23,216 bases of DNA from Kiritimatiellia bacterium (GTDB taxonomy: Bacteria > Verrucomicrobiota > Kiritimatiellia > RFP12 > UBA1067): the NCBI GenBank assembly GCA_024405335.1, contig JAKSOX010000006.1, positions 1-23,216 of the forward strand, written 5' to 3'. The position numbers and the translations under genes were made by a program. Shown in pieces: positions 1-7,398 of this stretch; position 1 is the first letter of the stretch, and each line of letters opens with the position of its first letter. The notes under the pieces were generated by a model. That model saw only the letters and a list, made by a program, of their open reading frames with translations. It was not told where the DNA came from and did no database searches.

Positions 1-43
1 CCCCGAAAGTGCCGCGCATGTCGTATGCTTTGAAAAATCCCAC
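1..43 (-). CDS. Phosphomannomutase/phosphoglucomutase-like protein, N-terminal fragment
   Basis: Only the first 14 codons lie in the window; the gene continues past base 1. From a GTG at 43-41 the reading is MGFFKAYDMRGTFG. Phosphomannomutases/phosphoglucomutases of the alpha-D-phosphohexomutase family characteristically begin with F-K/R-A-Y-D-I-R-G, which this matches except for Met in place of Ile. A run of eight G on the minus strand (57-50) lies 6 nt before the GTG and can act as ribosome binding site. The gene starts 17 nt after the serine acetyltransferase stop, so it is probably the third gene of the same operon. If the call is right, the product interconverts hexose 6- and 1-phosphates for sugar nucleotide synthesis. 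An ATG at 20-18 is a possible alternative start, but it would cut off the family signature. The identification rests on few residues. Confidence 0.6.
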   Translation of the reverse strand, partial: MGFFKAYDMRGTFG

Positions 44-60
44 GAAACACCCCCCCCTTG

Positions 61-807
61 TCAGTTCGGCCGCGGCCGGATTTCCGGCGCGGGCGGCTTG
101 TTGTAGACGCGCGAATGCGGCGGCACGGACTCCATCAACCACACGTTGCCGCCGATTTCGGAATCGTGGCCGATCGTGGTGTCGCCGCCCAGAATGGTGG
201 CGCCGGCGTACACCACCACGTCGTCCTCCACGTTCGGGTGGCGCTTGTGGCCTTTCATGAGCATGCCGGTGGCGCCGTCCTTGGGGAACGAGCGCGCGCC
301 GAGCGTCACGCCCTGGTAGAGTTTCACGTTCCTGCCGATCACGGTGGTCTCGCCCACCACCACGCCAGTGCCGTGGTCGATGAAGAAATGCTCGCCGATG
401 GTGGCGCCGGGATGGATGTCGATGCCCGTCTTGGAATGGGCGATTTCGCTCATCACGCGCGGGATGATCGGCACCTTCAGCTTGTAGAGTTCGTGCGCCA
501 GCCGGTGCACGGTCACGGCGTACAGCCCGGGATAGGCCATCACGACCTCCATGCGGCTCGTGGCGGCGGGATCGCCTTCGTAGGCGGCGTCGACGTCCGT
601 GTCGATGAGGCGGCGCACTTCCGGCATGCGCGCCTGGAACGCTCGCACGATCGCCTTGGCGTCCGCGCCCGGCATGAGCAGCGCGATTTCGCGTTCGAGC
701 GCGGCTGCGATTTGGCCCGCGTCGCCGTCCTGCCCGTCGTACAGGCACGGGTGGAGTTCGGCGAAGCAGCGTTTGAGGATGAGTCCCACGCGTTGCGGCA
801 GCGTCAT
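61..807 (-). CDS. cysE: Serine O-acetyltransferase, EpsC/CysE type
   Basis: Cytoplasmic enzyme that acetylates L-serine with acetyl-CoA to O-acetylserine, the precursor of cysteine. The 248-residue protein has an alpha-helical N-terminal part (about 1-110). A left-handed parallel beta-helix of hexapeptide repeats follows (about 120-235). Family-typical segments are HSKTGIDIHPGATIG around residues 124-138, with His132, and DHGTGVVVGETTVIG around 144-158, with His145; these are the usual active-site histidines. The start at 807 is fixed by a 4-bp ATGA overlap with the MetX-MetW stop; an open frame extends upstream to 993 but only antisense-like sequence lies there. Being second in an operon with MetX-MetW fits joint control of the cysteine and methionine precursors. 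No cysK follows; a phosphohexomutase-like gene does. Confidence 0.93.
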   Translation of the reverse strand: MTLPQRVGLILKRCFAELHPCLYDGQDGDAGQIAAALEREIALLMPGADAKAIVRAFQARMPEVRRLIDTDVDAAYEGDPAATSRMEVVMAYPGLYAVTVHRLAHELYKLKVPIIPRVMSEIAHSKTGIDIHPGATIGEHFFIDHGTGVVVGETTVIGRNVKLYQGVTLGARSFPKDGATGMLMKGHKRHPNVEDDVVVYAGATILGGDTTIGHDSEIGGNVWLMESVPPHSRVYNKPPAPEIRPRPN

Positions 808-2594
808 TTTCTTCTTCCTATCCGCGCGATGATGCGGCTCGCGCCGAGGTTCTTGAAGCCGAGCGCCATGAGCAGCTTGCCCACGAGGTGGCGGCTTTCG
901 GCCTTCACTTCCTTGATTTCGATGCCTTCCGCGTCGCACAGCGAGCGGAAATCCTTGAGCGTCACGCAGTGGACGTTCGGCGTGTCGTACCACTGGAACG
1001 GCAGCTGCTTGGACACGGGCAGGCGTCCCGTGAAGCCGAGCGTGAGGCGGATGCGGTAGGCGGCGAAGTTCGGGAACGACACGATCGCCTCGTCCGCAAC
1101 GCGCAGCGCTTCGCGGAGCAGCTGGCGGGGGTTCTTCACCACCTGCAATGTTTCGGAAACCACCGCCACGTCGTAGAAGCCGTCCGGCACGAGCCGCAGT
1201 TCCTCGTCCGCGTTTTCGAAAATCACGTCGTTGCCGTCGGCGAGGGCGTCCTCGAAATCCGCCACGTCGATTTCCACGCCTTGCCCCGCGACGCCCTTCC
1301 GGGTGCGCAGAATGTTCAGGAGCGTGCCCTTCCCGCAGCCCACGTCGAGCACGCGGGCGCCGTCAGGAATCATCTTCGCGATGGACGCGTAGCGGCGCTC
1401 CTGCCACTGCTTGACCTCCGGCGCCGGCGTGCCGAGGAAACCGCCCACGAGTTTGGAAAGATCCGCGATGTGCGTCAGGAACGCGTCGTGGCCGACGCCG
1501 ATTTCGAGGTGGCAGTAGGAAACGCGCTTGCCGTTCGAAAGCAGCCCGCGCGCGATTTCGCGGCTCTGCCAGTCGGCGAAGAGCACGTCGCCCGAAAACG
1601 ACACCACCAGCGTGCGGCACTTGACGCGCTTGAGGGCGGCGTCGAGCGAACCGTAGCGCGCGCCCGCGTCGAACCGGTCCATCGCGTGCGTGATGTGCAG
1701 GTACGTGTTCGCGTCGAAGCGCTCGATGAACTTGTCCGCCTGGTGGCCGAGGTAGCTTTCGATCTGGAAAAGCGTGCGGAACTGCGCGAGCCGCGCGCGC
1801 TCGTAGTCCTCGCCCTTCTCGACCCAGTTTTGCTGGAGTTCGCGGCCGAATTTGGACTGCAGGTGCTCGCGCGCGAGATAGGTGATGTGCGCCAGCTGGC
1901 GGGCGCCGGCGAGTCCCTTTTTCGGGCCCTTGCCGTCCCCCGTGCCGTAGTAGTCGCCGCCGCGGTAGTCGGGATCGTCCACGATGGCGGCGCGGCCGAC
2001 CACGTCGAATGCGAGGGCCTGCGTGTTGAGCGAAACGGAACTCGCGATCACGCAGGCGGCGTCCATTTCGTCCGGATACCGCGTGATCCAGTCCAGCACG
2101 TGCATGCCGCCGAAACTGCCGCCCGCGAGCGCGACGAGGCGCTTCACGCCGATTTCGCGCAGGAAGGCGCGGTAGACGTCCACGGCGTCTCCCATCGTGA
2201 AGGACGGAAACGCGCCGCCGTAGGGCTTGCCCGTCTTGGGGTTCGTCGACATGGGACCGGTGGTGCCCTTGCAGCCGCCGAGCACGTTCGCGCACACGAT
2301 GCGGTAGCGGTTCGTGTCGAACGCGCGGCCGGGGCCCACCATGCCCTCCCACCAGCCGCTGGGTTTCGTTTCGCCGGGTCGCACGCCAGCCACGTGCGCG
2401 TCGCCGGTGAGCGCGTGGCAGATGAAAATCACGTTGTCGTTCTCGGGCTTCTCGAGCCCGCAGCTTTCCCAAGCCACGTCGATCTGCGGCAAAACGCCGC
2501 CCGTCTCGAGGCGCCAACCGCCCTCGGGAAGCGTGAGCCGCGTCGTGCGCGGTTGCACGACGCCGACGCCTCCGTCTGTCTTGTTTTCTTCCAT
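804..2594 (-). CDS. metXW: Fused homoserine O-acetyltransferase (MetX) - MetW protein
   Basis: 596 residues with two family domains in one frame. Residues about 15-390 are an alpha/beta-hydrolase of the MetX family, which acylates L-homoserine for methionine synthesis. The nucleophile Ser160 lies in GGSFGG, with Asp336 in SGDVLF and His369 in GVGHDAF completing the triad. Residues about 398-596 match MetW, a class I methyltransferase-like protein. They carry a nucleotide-binding glycine loop VLDVGCGKG (about 415-423) and the segment ETLQVVKNP (about 481-489). MetX and MetW are often neighbouring genes and MetW is thought to support MetX; here no stop or linker gene separates them. There is no signal peptide. 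The promoter is an extended -10 about 27 nt upstream, and the ribosome binding site is weak (AGAAAG). Acetyl versus succinyl specificity cannot be read from sequence with certainty. Confidence 0.93.
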   Translation of the reverse strand: MEENKTDGGVGVVQPRTTRLTLPEGGWRLETGGVLPQIDVAWESCGLEKPENDNVIFICHALTGDAHVAGVRPGETKPSGWWEGMVGPGRAFDTNRYRIVCANVLGGCKGTTGPMSTNPKTGKPYGGAFPSFTMGDAVDVYRAFLREIGVKRLVALAGGSFGGMHVLDWITRYPDEMDAACVIASSVSLNTQALAFDVVGRAAIVDDPDYRGGDYYGTGDGKGPKKGLAGARQLAHITYLAREHLQSKFGRELQQNWVEKGEDYERARLAQFRTLFQIESYLGHQADKFIERFDANTYLHITHAMDRFDAGARYGSLDAALKRVKCRTLVVSFSGDVLFADWQSREIARGLLSNGKRVSYCHLEIGVGHDAFLTHIADLSKLVGGFLGTPAPEVKQWQERRYASIAKMIPDGARVLDVGCGKGTLLNILRTRKGVAGQGVEIDVADFEDALADGNDVIFENADEELRLVPDGFYDVAVVSETLQVVKNPRQLLREALRVADEAIVSFPNFAAYRIRLTLGFTGRLPVSKQLPFQWYDTPNVHCVTLKDFRSLCDAEGIEIKEVKAESRHLVGKLLMALGFKNLGASRIIARIGRRK

Positions 2595-2620
2595 CGTTTC
2601 TGAACTTTCTGCGGTTGCGT

Positions 2621-2629
2621 ATTATAACA
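2621..2629 (-). promoter_or_regulatory. Extended -10 promoter of the metXW-cysE operon
   Basis: The minus strand reads TGTTATAAT, a perfect TATAAT with the TGn extension. It lies 26 nt before the metXW ATG. No good -35 hexamer is visible at 16-18 nt spacing, as expected when an extended -10 compensates. The predicted transcript has a leader of about 20 nt. Confidence 0.6.
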
Positions 2630-2671
2630 CAACGCGGCGTCTCGAAACGCGCCGGATGAGGATTTCGCGGC

Positions 2672-2706
2672 GCCGATCCCAAATCTCAAATCGCCAATCC
2701 AGAATC
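2672..2706. repeat. Five tandem degenerate 7-bp repeats
   Basis: On the plus strand the units are gccgatc, ccaaatc, tcaaatc, gccaatc, cagaatc (consensus NNNRATC, last three bases ATC in all five). They abut each other without gaps and end one base before the stop codon of the GH110 gene. The rest of this 113-base intergenic stretch holds only the metXW promoter. There is no T-run or strong hairpin, so a classical terminator is not indicated. Confidence 0.6.
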
Positions 2707-2707
2707 T

Positions 2708-4447
2708 TCAGTCCTCCGGCGTCGGCGGGCACACGAGCGCGCGGTCGCACTTCTCCAGGATGAACGGCGGTTTGCCCCAGCCGCGATAACGGTCGTGGCG
2801 GCGGATGCGGTTGCCGCGGAACGTGATGTCGTCCGTGGAACGGGCGTAGAGCAGCGGCACGTCGAACGTCTCGAAGAGATTGTCCTCGATGCGGAAGTTG
2901 CGGTGGTAGTGGACCTTCTGCGCGTCGAAATCGCGGATCATCGGCCAGGACGAAATGACGCCGTCGCAGAACTGGAAGACGCTGGTGAGGCAGTCGCGGA
3001 ACACGTTCCCCCGCACGAGCACGTCCGTGCAGGCGCCGGACTCGTACCACCCCTGCGCGTCGCCGGCGAACAGGATCGCCGACCCGGACACGTGGTCGAA
3101 CAGGTTGCTTTCGCACACGATCGGCTTCGGCGTGGTGAACAGCACGCCGCGCGCGCGGTTGTTCTTCACCACGTTGCCGCGGAAGACGACGCTCGGCTGG
3201 TAGTCGGCGTTCTCCACCGCGTCGCCGACCGCGCAATCGGGCGGCAAATCGTCCGCGAGCAAGAGCGTGACTTCGCGTTCGTCGTGCGCGTCCACGGCCA
3301 GGACGCGCGTCTCCGCGCCGTTTTCCAGCGTCTTGCCGCGGATGAACCGCAGCGCGTCGCCGGGATCGAACGCGCCGTAGCCCACCGCCTGCCGGTGCAT
3401 GTAGCGGCAGCGGATGCGGCGCTTGTCGAGGATCTTCACGATCGCGAGGCACGTGCAATGCACGTTCGCCGCGTCGTCCATCATCGTTTCGAAGAAACAG
3501 TTCTCCACCGTAACGGCGCCCTTCACGTTCGCGAAGTGCGACGCGTCGGCGTGCAGCGTCGTGACGCGCGAAGAACCAGCCGGCGGAAACACGCCAGAGG
3601 TCTTGTCTTCGGCGCGTCCCGTTCCCCGCCAGGTGAAGTTCTCGCTCATCTGCGCGATGACGCCCATGCCCCACGCAGTGTGGATGGCCACGTCCTCGAA
3701 CACCACGTCCTTCGCGTGGTAGAGCACGCACGCGGGGAAAGGACGGCGCTCGGGACGCAGCGCGGCGACGTCGCCGACGCGGGCGCCAGCGCCAGCCTTG
3801 GAATAGTCGTAGTCGCACGTGAGCGTGCCGTCCGCGTTCTCGACGGCGGCGCCGTCGTAGCCGAGGTCGGCGCTGCGCTCCACGATTTCGTGCGTGTCCC
3901 CGCGGAACACCATGCCCCAGGGGACGCGCGACTTCCAGCCCTCGCCCACGGCCACGACGTGGCCGTTCTCCACCACGTAGGGGAATACGGACTTGTCGAT
4001 GCGGCCGATCGTCTTGCCGTCCTTGAAGCCGAGGATTTTCATTTCGGTGATGAACGGACGCGACCAGTCGAGCTTCACCCCTTCGAGGCGGACGCCCGCG
4101 GAATCGCGCACCAGCACGCCGATCGTGGCGCCGTGGAACGTGAGCGTCGACCCGTGCCCGCGCAGCGTCAGGTTCGTGACGCCCACGAACGGCAGGTTCA
4201 CGGGATGGTCTGGCGACTGGTCGTGGTTGGTGACGTGGAACACGTGCTTCTGCGCCGTGCCGGCGGCGAAATGGTACGCGCCCTTCTCGAGTTCGATCAC
4301 GCCGCCGCCGGCCGCGCGCACGCGGGCGATCGCGTCGAGAAACGCCGCCGAACAATCGTCCCGGGATGGTTTGAGGGACACCGTCGTCGCGGCATGCGCG
4401 CACGCCGCCAAAACGCATGCCGCCAGCGTCAGGGTCGCGCACTTCAT
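2708..4447 (-). CDS. Exported GH110-like alpha-1,3-galactosidase (right-handed beta-helix)
   Basis: 579 residues, close to the usual 600 of Bacteroides GH110 enzymes, which release alpha-1,3-linked terminal galactose, including the blood group B determinant. The body is a right-handed parallel beta-helix. Segments I recognise as GH110-typical are the HADASHF region (about 299-305), MMDDAANVH (322-330), a NNRARG turn and WYESGACTDV. Asp301, Asp324 and Asp325 have the +23/+24 spacing that I recall for the three essential aspartates of a characterised marine GH110. The N-terminus is a signal peptide with two possible lipobox cysteines (11 and 16) or signal peptidase I cleavage after AHA (19), so secreted versus lipoprotein is undecided. 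The start at 4447 overlaps the stop of the upstream GH20-like/esterase gene by ATGA, so the two are translationally coupled. The exact linkage cleaved is inferred from family. Confidence 0.82.
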   Translation of the reverse strand: MKCATLTLAACVLAACAHAATTVSLKPSRDDCSAAFLDAIARVRAAGGGVIELEKGAYHFAAGTAQKHVFHVTNHDQSPDHPVNLPFVGVTNLTLRGHGSTLTFHGATIGVLVRDSAGVRLEGVKLDWSRPFITEMKILGFKDGKTIGRIDKSVFPYVVENGHVVAVGEGWKSRVPWGMVFRGDTHEIVERSADLGYDGAAVENADGTLTCDYDYSKAGAGARVGDVAALRPERRPFPACVLYHAKDVVFEDVAIHTAWGMGVIAQMSENFTWRGTGRAEDKTSGVFPPAGSSRVTTLHADASHFANVKGAVTVENCFFETMMDDAANVHCTCLAIVKILDKRRIRCRYMHRQAVGYGAFDPGDALRFIRGKTLENGAETRVLAVDAHDEREVTLLLADDLPPDCAVGDAVENADYQPSVVFRGNVVKNNRARGVLFTTPKPIVCESNLFDHVSGSAILFAGDAQGWYESGACTDVLVRGNVFRDCLTSVFQFCDGVISSWPMIRDFDAQKVHYHRNFRIEDNLFETFDVPLLYARSTDDITFRGNRIRRHDRYRGWGKPPFILEKCDRALVCPPTPED

Positions 4448-6573
4448 GGCCGCAGCACCTTCTTCAGGAGATTCGCGCAAGAGGCGCCCATGCGATGCGC
4501 TCCGAGGTCGTTCAGATGCGCGCCCTCGACCGTGTTGTCGCAGTCGCCAGTGATGAATTCCTCGTCGCTGAGGAAATACAGGTCCTTCCACTTCGCGGGA
4601 TCCTCCGCCTTCAGCTTCGCGCAGAGGTCGCGCAGAAACGCCCGCTGCTTCGGAAATTCGCCGCCCACGTCGTCCCACGGGTGCGCCGGCACGACGATCG
4701 GCACGCCGGGACGGCGCTCGCGCAGGCCGCGCGTGAACTTCTCGAAGCGCTCCTCCATCAGCTTCACGCCCATGTTGCCCGCCGTGTCCAGCACGTAGAC
4801 CGAAGCGTCGATCTGCGCCACGCGGTCGAGCATCACGTCCTCCATCTTCCCCGCTCCGGAGAAGCCGAGGTTCACCTGCGGCACGTCCGCGATCCGCGAG
4901 GCGATCGTCGTCCAGCAATGCCCGGGACGCGTCACGCAGCCGCCCTGCGTGGTCGATGTGCCGTAGAACACCACCGGCTTGGTCACGCCGCTCTTGCGCG
5001 GCGGCGGATCGAAAATCCCGCAACCCGGCTCCACGCCGAGCCGGATCCACTCGATGCCGTTGTAGAGCGGCAGGTTCACCACGGTGAGCGCGTTCGGGCG
5101 GATGCGCCACGTCGCTTCCGATCCCTCCTGCTTGGGAATCGCCCAGGACGGGCAGTACCGCCACTTCCCGTCCTCTTCCGACCACTGGTACACGTCCACC
5201 CCGCTCACGCCCGTGGACGGCATGTGCGGCATCGCGAGGTTGGGGAACCGCGGCTTCCAGCGGATCGCGAGCTTCGCGCTGTCGGTCGTGAAGCGGAAGC
5301 TCATGCCCGCGGTGTGCTTCTGCAGGTTCCACACGGCCCAGGGGACGTCGTTCGCCCCGGCCGACGGCAGCCGGTCGTAGTAGGTCTCGGTCTGGTCGCG
5401 CCGCGTCCAGCCCTTGCCCTCCATCGGCACCTCGGATCCGTCGAACCACGTCCACTTCGCCCGGGCGCGCGCCTTCGGGAAGACGTACTGGAAGTTGCGC
5501 GCAAGCGAATAGAACGTGTGCGCCCGCTCGGCCCGCGGATCCTTGCCGTCCGGCGCCGCCCACGTGCCTTCGATCGCGTCCATCACGTCCTTGGCGGGAT
5601 ACCACGTGGTGAGCATCACGCCCAGATATTTGCCCTTGTCGTGCTTCACCGCGTAGTCGAGGAACTTTCTGGCGTTTTCGGGATAGCGCCACGGACAGAC
5701 GTAAAGTTCGTACCCGGCGTCAGCCAGCGTTTCCACGGAAGGATACTTCGGACAGTTCTCGTAGTGCCAGTCGCAGCAGATCACGTCCTTGTCCACCTTG
5801 CCCAGCGCGGCGTCGGTGCCGTTGTCGCTCGCCTCCCACACGCCGTAGCCGCTTTCCTTGGCGTTGAGCAGGCGGTCGCTCCAGATCATCGTGCGCACGC
5901 CTTTCGCCTTGAGGTGGCGCGAGATGCCGTTGACCCAGTCCGCGAAAAGCGTGCCGGTGGGCGTGCCCTTGCAGCGCGGGCACGAGCCGATCTCGAACAC
6001 CTCGTCGCAGCCGACGTGCATCATGTCCGCGCCGAACGCTTCGGCCATTTCGGACGCGAGGTCCGTGGCGTACTTGAGCGCCTCGGGATGCTTCGGGCAG
6101 ATGCTGCGGCAGTAGTTGTGGCGCACCTCCTTTTTCTCCGGCGACTCGTCGAGTTCGGGGTGCGCCGCCAGCAGGCCGTCCGTCACGACGCTTTTGCCGC
6201 CCTGGTGCCCCAGCAGGTTCATCTTCGGCACGAGCCGGACGTTGCACGCGTCGCACGCGGCCTTGATCGCCCGCGCGTCGGCGTGCGACAGGGCGTTGGA
6301 CGCCGCGCACTCGGGATGCGACTTGAACTGGTAGCGGTAGCGCGTGAGCAGCACCAGCGTGTCGACGCCGGCCGGCGCGAGCGTGTTCTTCACGAACGCG
6401 TTGAAGCGCGCGACTTCGTTCGGCATCGGCGCGGAGAGCACGATCGCCCGCGACTTCCATCCGCCCGCCGGCTCGGGGAACGGCCCCGTCGCCTCCGCGC
6501 CCGCCCCAAAAACCAAAACCGCCGCGGCGGCAACCAAAACCGCCGAAGCAACACCATGCCATGTTTTCTTCAT
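4444..6573 (-). CDS. Exported GH20-like hexosaminidase - GxDLY - SGNH esterase fusion
   Basis: 709 residues in three parts after a signal peptide (about 1-28). Residues about 40-375 form a TIM-barrel-like region with HVGCDE at 186-191, matching the H-x-G-G-D-E Asp-Glu catalytic pair of GH20 beta-hexosaminidases. Residues about 400-525 contain GVDVY (458-462), the mark of the GxDLY domain that precedes some GDSL esterases. Residues about 533-709 are an SGNH hydrolase, with Ser540 in FYGTSTTQGG, a GFSGAG block near 570, and His686 in EGAHLNDLG, where the usual Asp three residues before His is Glu683. The likely role is removal of hexosamine and an O-acyl group from the same exported glycan. AAAGGA lies 6 nt before the ATG at 6573; an in-frame ATG at 6591, 6 nt after the -10 box, would add six residues. 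Barrel specificity is uncertain. Confidence 0.78.
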   Translation of the reverse strand: MKKTWHGVASAVLVAAAAVLVFGAGAEATGPFPEPAGGWKSRAIVLSAPMPNEVARFNAFVKNTLAPAGVDTLVLLTRYRYQFKSHPECAASNALSHADARAIKAACDACNVRLVPKMNLLGHQGGKSVVTDGLLAAHPELDESPEKKEVRHNYCRSICPKHPEALKYATDLASEMAEAFGADMMHVGCDEVFEIGSCPRCKGTPTGTLFADWVNGISRHLKAKGVRTMIWSDRLLNAKESGYGVWEASDNGTDAALGKVDKDVICCDWHYENCPKYPSVETLADAGYELYVCPWRYPENARKFLDYAVKHDKGKYLGVMLTTWYPAKDVMDAIEGTWAAPDGKDPRAERAHTFYSLARNFQYVFPKARARAKWTWFDGSEVPMEGKGWTRRDQTETYYDRLPSAGANDVPWAVWNLQKHTAGMSFRFTTDSAKLAIRWKPRFPNLAMPHMPSTGVSGVDVYQWSEEDGKWRYCPSWAIPKQEGSEATWRIRPNALTVVNLPLYNGIEWIRLGVEPGCGIFDPPPRKSGVTKPVVFYGTSTTQGGCVTRPGHCWTTIASRIADVPQVNLGFSGAGKMEDVMLDRVAQIDASVYVLDTAGNMGVKLMEERFEKFTRGLRERRPGVPIVVPAHPWDDVGGEFPKQRAFLRDLCAKLKAEDPAKWKDLYFLSDEEFITGDCDNTVEGAHLNDLGAHRMGASCANLLKKVLRP

Positions 6574-6597
6574 TTCCAGTCCTTTCTTCATGGAACG

Positions 6598-6606
6598 ATT
6601 GTACCA
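6598..6606 (-). promoter_or_regulatory. Extended -10 promoter of the GH20-like/GH110 operon
   Basis: The minus strand reads TGGTACAAT, an extended -10. A weak -35 candidate TTGCGC (6626-6621) lies 17 nt upstream. The hexamer is followed after 6 nt (CGTTCC) by an ATG at 6591 that is in frame with the gene. A leaderless start there, or a roughly 18-nt leader to the annotated ATG at 6573, are both possible. Confidence 0.5.
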
Positions 6607-6679
6607 CAACTTGAAAAGCGGCGCAATCGCCAGCAGAGATTGACACGGATTTTGAGACGGGGGCGAAGGTATGAAAACG

Positions 6680-6688
6680 TGCTATAAT
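6680..6688 (+). promoter_or_regulatory. Extended -10 promoter of queC, probably leaderless
   Basis: TGCTATAAT ends at 6688 and the ATG of queC is at 6696, only 7 nt later (GGCGGGC between). Transcription would start at or next to the start codon, leaving no room for a ribosome binding site or riboswitch. A perfect TTGACA at 6640-6645 is 37 nt from the -10, too far to be its -35. Confidence 0.6.
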
Positions 6689-6695
6689 GGCGGGC

Positions 6696-7376
6696 ATGGA
6701 CAAAAACTCCAGCATCGCAGCCGTCGTCGTGTTGAGCGGCGGACAGGACAGCGCGACTTGCCTCGCGCTCGCCGTGAAGAAGCACGGCGCCGACCACGTG
6801 GCCGCCATCACCTTCAAGTACGGCCAACGCCATCGAATTGAAACGACTTTCGCAAAGCGCCTCGCAAAACGCTTCGGCGTGAAAAAGCACGTCGTGGTTT
6901 CGCTGGACTTCTACAACCGCATCACCACCAACGCGCTCATGTCCGACGTCCCCATCGCGCGCAAAAAAGGAGCCGCATGCCCCAACACCGTGGTGGAGGG
7001 CCGCAACGCCATGTTTCTGCTCGCGGCCGGCGTGTGGGCGAAATCGCTTGGCGCGACGGAAATCCACACGGGCGTTTCGCAAACGGACTTCTCGGGCTAC
7101 CCCGACTGCCGCGCCGTCTTCATCCGCGCGCAGCAGCGCATGATGCGCCTGGCGATGAAATGGCCGTTCAAGATCGTGACGCCGTTCATGGCCGCGACGA
7201 AAGCGGACGAATGGGAACTGGCCGAAAAACTGGGCATTCTGGACGTGATCGAAAACGAGACGGTCACGTGCTACAACGGCATTCCCGGCAAGGGATGCGG
7301 CAAATGCCCCGCGTGCAAACTGCGCAACCGCGGCTTCGCCGAATTCAACGCCCGCAAGCGGCGGCAACAGGGCTGA
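6696..7376 (+). CDS. queC: 7-cyano-7-deazaguanine synthase QueC
   Basis: Converts 7-carboxy-7-deazaguanine to preQ0 using ATP and ammonia, in queuosine tRNA modification. The 226-residue protein begins with the PP-loop SGGQDS (14-19). It ends with the zinc-binding cysteine set Cys192, Cys201, Cys204, Cys207 (C-x8-C-G-x-C-x-x-C), both typical of QueC. The length is normal. The start is taken at 6696 (MDKNSS), because the upstream in-frame ATG at 6687 lies inside the TATAAT hexamer. It is the only plus-strand gene in the window, divergent from the GH20-like gene and convergent with the GH50-like gene (22 nt between stops, no clear terminator). No queD, queE or folE is nearby, so the rest of the pathway must be elsewhere or the precursor imported. 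Confidence 0.95.
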   Translation: MDKNSSIAAVVVLSGGQDSATCLALAVKKHGADHVAAITFKYGQRHRIETTFAKRLAKRFGVKKHVVVSLDFYNRITTNALMSDVPIARKKGAACPNTVVEGRNAMFLLAAGVWAKSLGATEIHTGVSQTDFSGYPDCRAVFIRAQQRMMRLAMKWPFKIVTPFMAATKADEWELAEKLGILDVIENETVTCYNGIPGKGCGKCPACKLRNRGFAEFNARKRRQQG

Positions 7377-7398
7377 GCTTCGCCGGGGTGCAAGAGCG

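Noticed and set aside
888..2603. Long open frame on the plus strand antisense to metXW, with similar ones at 2795-4798, 4417-6687, 7555-9492, 9818-11443, 13879-15522, 17640-19616 and 20490-23156
   Set aside because: They are His/Arg/Ala-rich mirror translations of high-GC minus-strand genes with clear family motifs. None has a recognisable domain or promoter/ribosome binding site set.
6640..6645. Perfect TTGACA upstream of queC
   Set aside because: The spacing of 37 nt to the TATAAT is incompatible with its being that promoter's -35, and no -10 is seen at 16-18 nt.
6604..6695. preQ1 or other riboswitch before queC
   Set aside because: The -10 box is only 7 nt from the start codon, so no leader RNA exists if that promoter is used. 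No preQ1-type hairpin plus A-rich tail is visible.
6687..6695. queC starting at the ATG at 6687
   Set aside because: This ATG overlaps the TATAAT hexamer and could not be in the transcript; 6696 is used instead.
7377..7398. Bidirectional terminator between the queC and GH50-like stops
   Set aside because: The 22-nt gap has no stable inverted repeat or T-run.
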